64,000 bases of DNA from Thamnaconus septentrionalis (taxonomy: Eukaryota; Chordata; Actinopteri; Tetraodontiformes; Monacanthidae). This document shows positions 57,721-64,000 of this stretch, piece by piece. The stretch's first letter is position 1. Each line of letters begins with the position of its first letter. Below the pieces are notes generated by a model. The model was not told the origin of the DNA. It ran no database searches and saw only the letters and a program-made list of their open reading frames with translations. The position numbers and the translations under genes are program-made. The stretch spans positions 24,577,944 through 24,641,943 of the forward strand of contig CM020502.1 in the NCBI GenBank assembly GCA_009823395.1, in the 5' to 3' direction.

Positions 57721-60668
57721 GTGAGCCATCGGATGTCTTGATTTACGTGCTGCAGATCAAGCGGGGGTCCACGAAAACGTGTCGGCCTGCCATCCAATAC
57801 GAAGGCGGTAATTGGATGGCGTCGTGTATCCCTTTACGCCTGATAATGACACTGAGGGCGGATTGGGTTTCATTATTTGAGACGACGCGACGCGCAAAAA
57901 AAATGAAGAAATAATTGGAAATGAGACGCGCACACGCACAAATGGGCCATTAATCCCGCTGCTAACAGGTAATTAGAGGACAGCGTACTGTTATTCGACG
58001 CGTTCAATTATTCCGCATGATTGCCGCGGCCCCTGAACGCACCACCGTGGTCCCACGCGGGGAGTCTGCGCTGCGTTTGAGTGGAGCCTGCTTTCCTAAT
58101 GAATGCAAATTGCACATTTCCATCCCCCTTGCTTGTTGCTCTGTGGCCTGAAAAGCCTCTCGCTCTTGGCAGCCACTTAACAAAATGACAAATTGCTTTG
58201 TTTATTGATATGGTGGCTCTGGAAGGAAGAAAGAGAGCAAGAAAGAAGGAAAGAAAGAAAGAAAGAAGGGCAGAAAAAAAACGCCCATCACTTAAAGTCA
58301 GAAACTCTGCATCTGCGGTCGTTCTATTAAAAAGTTTCCCCTTATTTATTTTTTGCTTCACGCTTCCTTCCGCAACGTAAACAGCCAAGGAAAACACGCG
58401 TCCTCTCCGGGCCTGAGTTCATTCATCCACTGTATTTCAAAATGAGTTTTCTATTCCATCGGCTCGGGGTTGCTTGGCTTAGCGACCGTAATTAATTTTT
58501 TTCTTTTTGTTGGGGGGGGGGGTTGGCGTTCTGGGAATTCCTGCAATATCGAAACCAATTAAAGCCACTTGAAGAAAATTTTCAGTGGTCGTGACACAGT
58601 TTTGATTCACACCAGTGCCTCTGCACGACCTACATTGGCAAACATCCTCACTGTCGCCGTTTTCTACCACAGCGTTTTAAAATTCCCAATTAACTCTGGC
58701 AAATCTTATCCAGCAATGTATCTCTTAAGAGTTCAAAATTTTATCCCATTTGCCTCTTTGCCTGCCAGAAATTGTGTGCTTAACAGTCACTTTTCTGAAA
58801 ATCAGCCCTTTGTGATGTCACTGAAGGGTCTAATACCTGGACTCGGCTAGTGATCAAACCTAGGCCCAGCTGGGCAGGGAGTTTGCTGTGATTTTTTTCG
58901 CCAGCTTGACAAACAAAGTACATCTTTTCTTTTCTTTTGACTGCACAAACTGTCAAAACCCATCACGTCCTGCAACTTTTAGCACCGCTTTCACACGTGG
59001 TGTTTGCAGCTGGTGGGGACACAATAACCAGTTCTCAGGTAATAGTTGTCTTTAGTATTATTTTTCAGTTTTTTGTTTTTTTTTACAACTGCAAAAACAC
59101 CTGCCACAGACTGGATGGTGCCACTTTGATGAACACGCCTCCACTCTCGCACCCACTCGTGCGACTTGACTCTTACTGCCCTCCTTCCTCCCTCCCTCCC
59201 TCCCTGACTTTCCACCACTTTAGTTGTGGCTGCAGTGGCAGCAGCAGTGGCAGTGGCAGCAGCAGTGGCAGCTACTCTGTAAAGGGTGTGATGATGCCAG
59301 CGCTGTGTTATCGTCACCTCGCGAGGTTGTCTGTGCGGAAAACGACTTGGCAGGAAACATCAGAGAAGAGTGTTAGTGCTTTTTTTTCCGTCAAGACAGC
59401 AACTTTTTTTTAAAACTTTGTTTTTACTGTTTTTTCTCTGTAAAGACCAAAACAACAAAATGCATGTGTAGAATGTAAACATCAGACAGGGTCATCTGCA
59501 GCTAAATAATATGCCAGACTTTGTTCAAAATGGAAGACAGACTGAGAATAAGCTGACAAATGTGGGTATAGGAGGGTTCTACATGCTCACAGCAGATGTC
59601 CTTAGAGGTACCACCACCCGCCTTTTTGGTCCATAGTAACACAAAATACTACCAGAAGGGAGTCTTCCACCATAAAGTCACAGGAGGTGCAAAGTTCTCC
59701 ACCTGAATACAATTTCAATTTCTTTCTCTTACTGAGAGTAAATGAGTAATAAAAAATATAATCCAGAGTTCACCATACAGACCAAAGGTTCAGTGTTCTT
59801 TTGCGGAAGGAAAATATTACATTTCTCCCTACAGAACAAATATTCAATGTATCTCTCTCGAAAATATAAAGGCCCCTTGCAGCAGCCCGTCCACGCAGCT
59901 GCAGCCGAGGTGCAGATGATCACAAGCAATTTATGCACATGCAATAGAGAGGGGGGTCAAAGGTTGCCCTCGGTTGCTCGGTTGCAGCAGCGTGCAGGTG
60001 GTGGGAATCAAGCGAGCGCGCTCTGCCCCACCGCGGGGGGGGGCATCGTTGTGTCAGGCTAAGTCGTTAGCGCCCTGCTAGCGCCGTGCGCTGACAGGAC
60101 AGCCAGCAGTGTGAAAACAAGGTGGCACCACTTATGTCAGACAGACAAAGAGCCGCTGGTCCTGCAGTGGACCAGGACGGGACTTGGGGGCAGGACAGTG
60201 GTGGTGGCTCACGTTTATTATTTTAAACCAGGGGTCACCAACACGGTGCCCTTGGGCAACAGGTAGCCCCCAAGGACCACATGAGTTGCCCGCAGGCTGT
60301 TGTAAAAATCGCCTAGCTTGGTGAGCTGCGTCTGAGATTTAACGGTGTTCCGTTGCAATTCTTTTGTAGTCACACTTGTATTTATTTAGATTCGAAAATG
60401 AAGTAAAGTGTTTTTTTTTATTTTATTCATCTGAAAATGATTTTTTTTTTCAATAAGATGCTTGCATTTCCAGTATTATTTTTTGGGATGTCTTTGTTTT
60501 GTAACATCCAAAGTCAAAATTTGAACATCCAAGTTAAACCGCTGTGGTGATGTCACACCGACACCATGCACCTTGACATTGCGTTTTTTTGGAGGGGGCC
60601 ACAGGTCACCTAAACTCATCCTTACCCATCTCTCCCTCTCCCTCTCTTTCTTTCTCCTTCACCCGCAG
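57721..60668 (+). other. cacna2d1 intron 4
   Basis: 2.9-kb intron. It has a (GAAA)n-like purine run (58228-58268), a CAGCAGTGG-type short repeat (59229-59275), a dispersed-repeat fragment near 58780-58850 (CAGCCCTTTGTGATGTCACTG), and a truncated hAT-like repeat (60229). No exon recognised. Confidence 0.75.
60229..60530. mobile_element. truncated hAT-like repeat (CAGGGGTCACCAAC end)
   Basis: Begins CAGGGGTCACCAACACGGTG, a terminal sequence I recognise from a common fish repeat (followed by CAACAGGTAGCCCCCAAGGACC). The inverted partner end is not found nearby, so this is a truncated copy. The right boundary is approximate. Confidence 0.5.
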
Positions 60669-60704
60669 TTCAACAAGATCGTCTACTACAACGCCAAAGA
60701 CGAT
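60669..60704 (+). CDS. cacna2d1: cacna2d1 exon 5, 36-nt exon (FNKIVYYNAKDD)
   Basis: 36-nt exon, 12 codons, phase 0-0, between TCACCCGCAG and a consensus GTAAGT. FNKIVYYNAKDD matches mammalian alpha-2/delta-1 NEVVYYNAKDD; the VYYNAKDD core is a strong signature. Small size makes it invisible to ORF searches, but the flanking signals are clean. Confidence 0.93.
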
Positions 60705-61429
60705 GTAAGTACATCCCCGATGCACTTTTCTGGTCTGTCTGTTTCTCTCCCCCTCTGTCGCTCTGTTGATGCACTTATGTTGTCAGGATAGTTTGACAAA
60801 AACGATCAATAATGGCATTTGTTAGTGAGTAGTGAATACATGAAACATCTTTTTGGGGGAGGTGAACTGTCCCTTTAAAAGGATCAGAACACATTTGAGG
60901 CTCACACTCCCACAAAAATAAAAAACATACACACACACGCAAAAAAAAAAAAAAACACGAGTGAGACATTGAACGCATCCCCGGGCTACAAACGTCATGT
61001 GTCTGCCCCTATAAATGTGGATCACCGTCTAATTCCCTCCCGTGCTCCCAGCGGGAGAGAGCCGCAGCGCCGTGATGTCGCTCTGTATTTGACTGACAGC
61101 CCGTCCACCGCCTTCCCTCCCTCCCTCCCTCCCTCGCTCCTTCTCTCCATCTGGCGGCGCGGCTTCATGTCTCGCCGCCTAAAAGAAAAAAAAAAAGATT
61201 CCAGCTCCTCGTGTCCGTAGCCGTCAGGGCTCGGAATTTGCACCTCGTCAGTCCGGGTAACAAGAAACTGCAGGCACGTTATGTTTTTACACACCGATGG
61301 TTCCCTTCCCTTCCCTTCACACACACACACATACACGCACGCACACACGCACGCACAGGCACACACAGAGAGGGAGACCAAAAATATCTTTGCACTAAAC
61401 TCAAAAGCTTCTTCTTCTACTTCGTGCAG
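60705..61429 (+). other. cacna2d1 intron 5, no gene
   Basis: 725-bp intron with A14 tract near 60941, CCCT-rich run near 61110-61140 and a short CA-rich run near 61318-61360. Antisense open frame here is not supported. Confidence 0.75.
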
Positions 61430-61571
61430 ATAAACCAGACAGAGGATGTGAAGAAGACGACGAGCCGGACCCGCTACATTCCAGACGACTTCGAGGTCGA
61501 CCCGGACTTCAGGCGGCTCGTCTCGTACAACACCACCGCCGTGCACATCCCCACCGACATATATGAAGGAT
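61430..61571 (+). CDS. cacna2d1: cacna2d1 exon 6 (DDFEVDPDF..AVHIPTDIYEG)
   Basis: 142-nt exon, phase 0-1. It encodes INQTEDVKKTTSRTRYIPDD then FEVDPDFRRLVSYNTTAVHI and PTDIYEG. AVHIPTDIYEG is near-invariant in alpha-2/delta-1, just before the VWA-N region; FEVDPDFRRLVSYNTTAV aligns with mammalian FIEDANFGRQISYQHAAV. NQT and NTT are N-glycosylation sequons. The segment before RYIPDD differs from the mammalian DPEKNDSEPGSQRIKP stretch, which is the variable part. Donor is GTAAGT at 61572. Next exons lie outside the window. Confidence 0.93.
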
Positions 61572-61884
61572 GTAAGTCCGTGATACCACACACGAGCCTT
61601 CGAGTCCTGCGAGTGTCTGCGATGACGTCTCTCTTCCTCGACCTGGACCCTCGCGGTCCCTTGGCCGGGCCCGTTCCGCTCTAAATATAGCCAGCGTGCT
61701 AACAAGCTAAAGGGCCGCTACAGTGAGGCTCCTCCCTCTCTGGCCCCCGAGTGGACGCCAGCTGCTCCCCGAACCCCACTGACCTCTCGGGACTCTTCTG
61801 TCAGTGCTGCCACTCTTGACTGGCTCCCCCTGCAGGCGGTACGGGTTAGCAAAAGGATTGTTATGATTATTTTTATTTCATTTA

Positions 61885-62217
61885 CACTACCAGTGAAATG
61901 TTTGGACACACCTGCTCGTGTCATTTTTTTTTTTCAATTTATATCTTTACAACTTTCTGCACGGCAGATAGAAACTGAAGACATCAGAATATATGAACAA
62001 GACATGTAATAATGCAGAAAAGAAAAACACATTTAATAACTAAATATGCTTTTTATGAAAGTTGGCTATTTTGAAGAATTGAAATATAAAACGTGTTTCC
62101 AACATAATTCCATGTGTGTTTGATGCCGTCAGTGAGAAACTGCAATGTCAATGGTCATGAGAAAGAAAGAAAAAACATTAAATTCATAGGGTGTGTCCAC
62201 ACTTTTGACTGGCAGTG
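61885..62217. mobile_element. Tc1/mariner-type MITE (copy 2)
   Basis: 333-bp element flanked by TA (61883-61884 and 62218-62219). The left end CACTACCAGTGAAATGTTTG and the right end, whose complement reads CACTGCCAGTCAAAAGTGTG, are inverted repeats of about 28 bp (both then GGACACACC). No transposase frame. Same family as the element at 42204. Confidence 0.85.
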
Positions 62218-62607
62218 TATATATTTATTTTTTTCACTCCATTAAGCAATGCAGGAGCCTGGGCAGATGAATCACCGCCCTCTGCTGTACAAGGTCTGCG
62301 AGCCAGCAGCCGTCTGGCTATCGATCCATAACTCAGCATCAATTTCCCTAATGGTCGTCATGGTCACATGGACTTTGACGCTCTGCAGCGACTAGTTTAT
62401 CCCGGGCTTTGATTGTGCAGAAAGACTGGATGTATATAATTTGGAGGAGTGCGCAGACTTTTTAATTTATTTCCTGGGAAACGGCCTCATTCCTTCTCGG
62501 GAAGGTTAAAAACATGGAGGAGCCGCTCGATGAGCTCAATGACAGGAAACCAGGACGTCCGTGCAAAGGTTGCCAAATCCATTAACGAGACTAATTGCTG
62601 CGTTGCT

Positions 62608-62651
62608 ATTTATTTATTTATTTATTTATTTATTTATTCATTTATTTTTCA
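62608..62651 (+). repeat. (TTTA)n tetranucleotide repeat
   Basis: About ten TTTA units with one TTCA interruption. Confidence 0.95.
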
Positions 62652-63448
62652 ACTGTTCTTTCATTTGCTGTGCCGAGCAGCCGCGACAAAGTGTCACCGG
62701 CTTTGACTTTGGTTTGTTTGTTTTTCAGATTGACATTGACACAATTACAGCACATTTAGCCCCGTGTTAACAGCCTCCTAAAGGGGGTTAGAAACCGGAA
62801 CGGGGCGTGGTGTTGGGGCGGAGCCAACACCGGGCTTTTGGGGGCGGGGGGATTGCCAAACATGTCGTGACTTTACAAAGGGGCAGAAGAGTTTCAGATG
62901 GAAGAGTTTTTGGGGGTATATCTTTGCTGTAAAGTGCATCAAGCAGAAGAATTGTTGGTGCATTTTTTTTTTTTTTTTAAATCTCTACCGCATCAATGCC
63001 ACCATCGGCGTTGCCATGACGATGCCTATTCAAGTGTGTTTTGTGGGCCTTTGTGCAGGAGGGACACATGTTGAGACACGCCCCCGGCGCAGAGGAGGAA
63101 GCATCTTCCTGCAGCCGGCCTCACTTTCATTCATCACTCAAGTCCCTTTTCCTCCCCTCCTGAGTTGGACTTCTTCACTCCATCCCTCATGCTTTTCATC
63201 CTCTTCCTCCGCCCGCCTACCCTTCCTTCCCTCCTTCCCTCCTCCGCCTGCTCCTCCCTCCCCCGCTTCACTCTTATTAGGAATATTAATAGTGGCGGGT
63301 GCTGAGGAAATAAAGAGCTGCACTTCCTGCTGCTGCTGCTGCTGCCTGCTTTTTTCCCCCCCGTTAGTCCGACCATCGGAATCTATTTCCTCCCTGCTGA
63401 TCCGGTGTGGGTGGTTGGACTGGGAGTCCTCGTGGTGTTCACGAACGA

Positions 63449-63452
<4 letters not shown>

Positions 63453-63481
<29 letters not shown>
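63453..63481 (+). repeat. (GT)n microsatellite
   Basis: About 14 GT units in cacna2d1 intron 6. Confidence 0.95.
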
Positions 63482-63482
<1 letters not shown>

Positions 63483-64000
63483 ATGCTGGAGATGAATCAG
63501 AGTTTTATTTACGAGAGTGATTTGAGCGAAAGGGAGAAGATGAGCAGCCTTGAAGAAACACTGAGTGAGAGCCGTGCATGCGTGTGTGTGTGTGCGTCTC
63601 CATGTGTAGCATGGCGTGCACCTACTGTACGTGCGTGCGTGTGTGCGTGCACGGATCTCATGGTCGCGCAAGCATGCCTTCCCGCTCATTAGGCAGATCG
63701 GCGTGGCAGCGATGAGGGGAGATGAGAGGACGAGCGGCGGCGGCCGAACCAGAGCCCGTCTGATGCCCGTTTGCATGGACGCTGTGTGGCACCTGTCATC
63801 CCGGGACACACACACGCCGTGACGCGCTGAAGCACTCTGACACAGTGTGTGTGTGGAGGGGGAGTGTTTGTGTGTGTGTGTTTGAGCCCAAGTCTCAACC
63901 CCTGCAGCAGAGCAAGAAAATCTCACGGCATGTAAATGATGTTTTTTTCTCCCCTTTTTCTCACTCTTGCGCAACTTCTCTCACTTTTTTTTTTGTATCT

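Larger units (their letters stand above)
61572..64000 (+). other. cacna2d1 intron 6 (continues past window)
   Basis: Contains a Tc1-type MITE (61885-62217), a (TTTA)n run (62608), a T17 tract (62965) and a TG microsatellite (63453). The expected next exon (NELNW-type VWA-N sequence) was looked for and not found before 64000. Confidence 0.75.

Noticed and set aside
61022..61705. 227-residue antisense open frame
   Set aside because: It is the reverse of cacna2d1 exon 6 and CA/CT-rich intron; codes low-complexity Arg/Cys/Val runs.
63138..63974. 278-residue antisense open frame
   Set aside because: Driven by TG/CA and purine-rich repeats (HTHTHT, QQQQQ, GEGGAGGGG); no protein-like features.

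Overview
The window is nuclear DNA of a ray-finned fish, most likely a percomorph-type teleost. Genes are split into small exons with GT-AG introns, introns are compact, CA/TG, CT and AT-rich microsatellites are dense, and fish-type tRNA-derived SINEs and Tc1/hAT-like miniature elements are present. All recognisable coding sequence is on the + strand and belongs to two neighbouring neuronal genes.

Region 1 (1 to about 24,900) is the 3' half of pclo, which encodes Piccolo, a giant scaffold of the presynaptic active zone. The window opens inside a large coding exon. Three large exons (1-2193, 2512-4037, 4211-6278) encode the proline-rich, coiled-coil and low-complexity scaffold. Nineteen small exons (8041-21975) follow, encoding the PDZ domain, C2A (with a 27-nt microexon), a variable linker and C2B up to the stop codon. 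A probable 3' UTR of 2-3 kb follows. The mammalian PCLO order of domains is fully preserved.

Region 2 (about 24,900-30,400) is intergenic, with microsatellites and decayed repeats and no gene that I can support.

Region 3 (about 30,400-64,000) is the 5' part of cacna2d1, the alpha-2/delta-1 auxiliary subunit of voltage-gated calcium channels. It holds a GC-box promoter region followed by long (CA)n and (CT)n tracts, a signal-peptide exon (ATG at 31121), then a 14.8-kb first intron, and five more exons (45953, 47020, 57661, 60669, 61430) ending at the conserved IPTDIYEG segment. The VWA, Cache and delta parts lie beyond the window. The introns hold two SINEs, two Tc1-type MITEs, two hAT-like elements and a local tandem duplication.

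The two genes act at the same place: Piccolo organises the active zone where synaptic vesicles fuse, and alpha-2/delta-1 traffics and stabilises the calcium channels that trigger fusion. Their same-strand adjacency (PCLO then CACNA2D1) is also the mammalian arrangement. The sequence does not tell me whether these are the a or b teleost paralogues.
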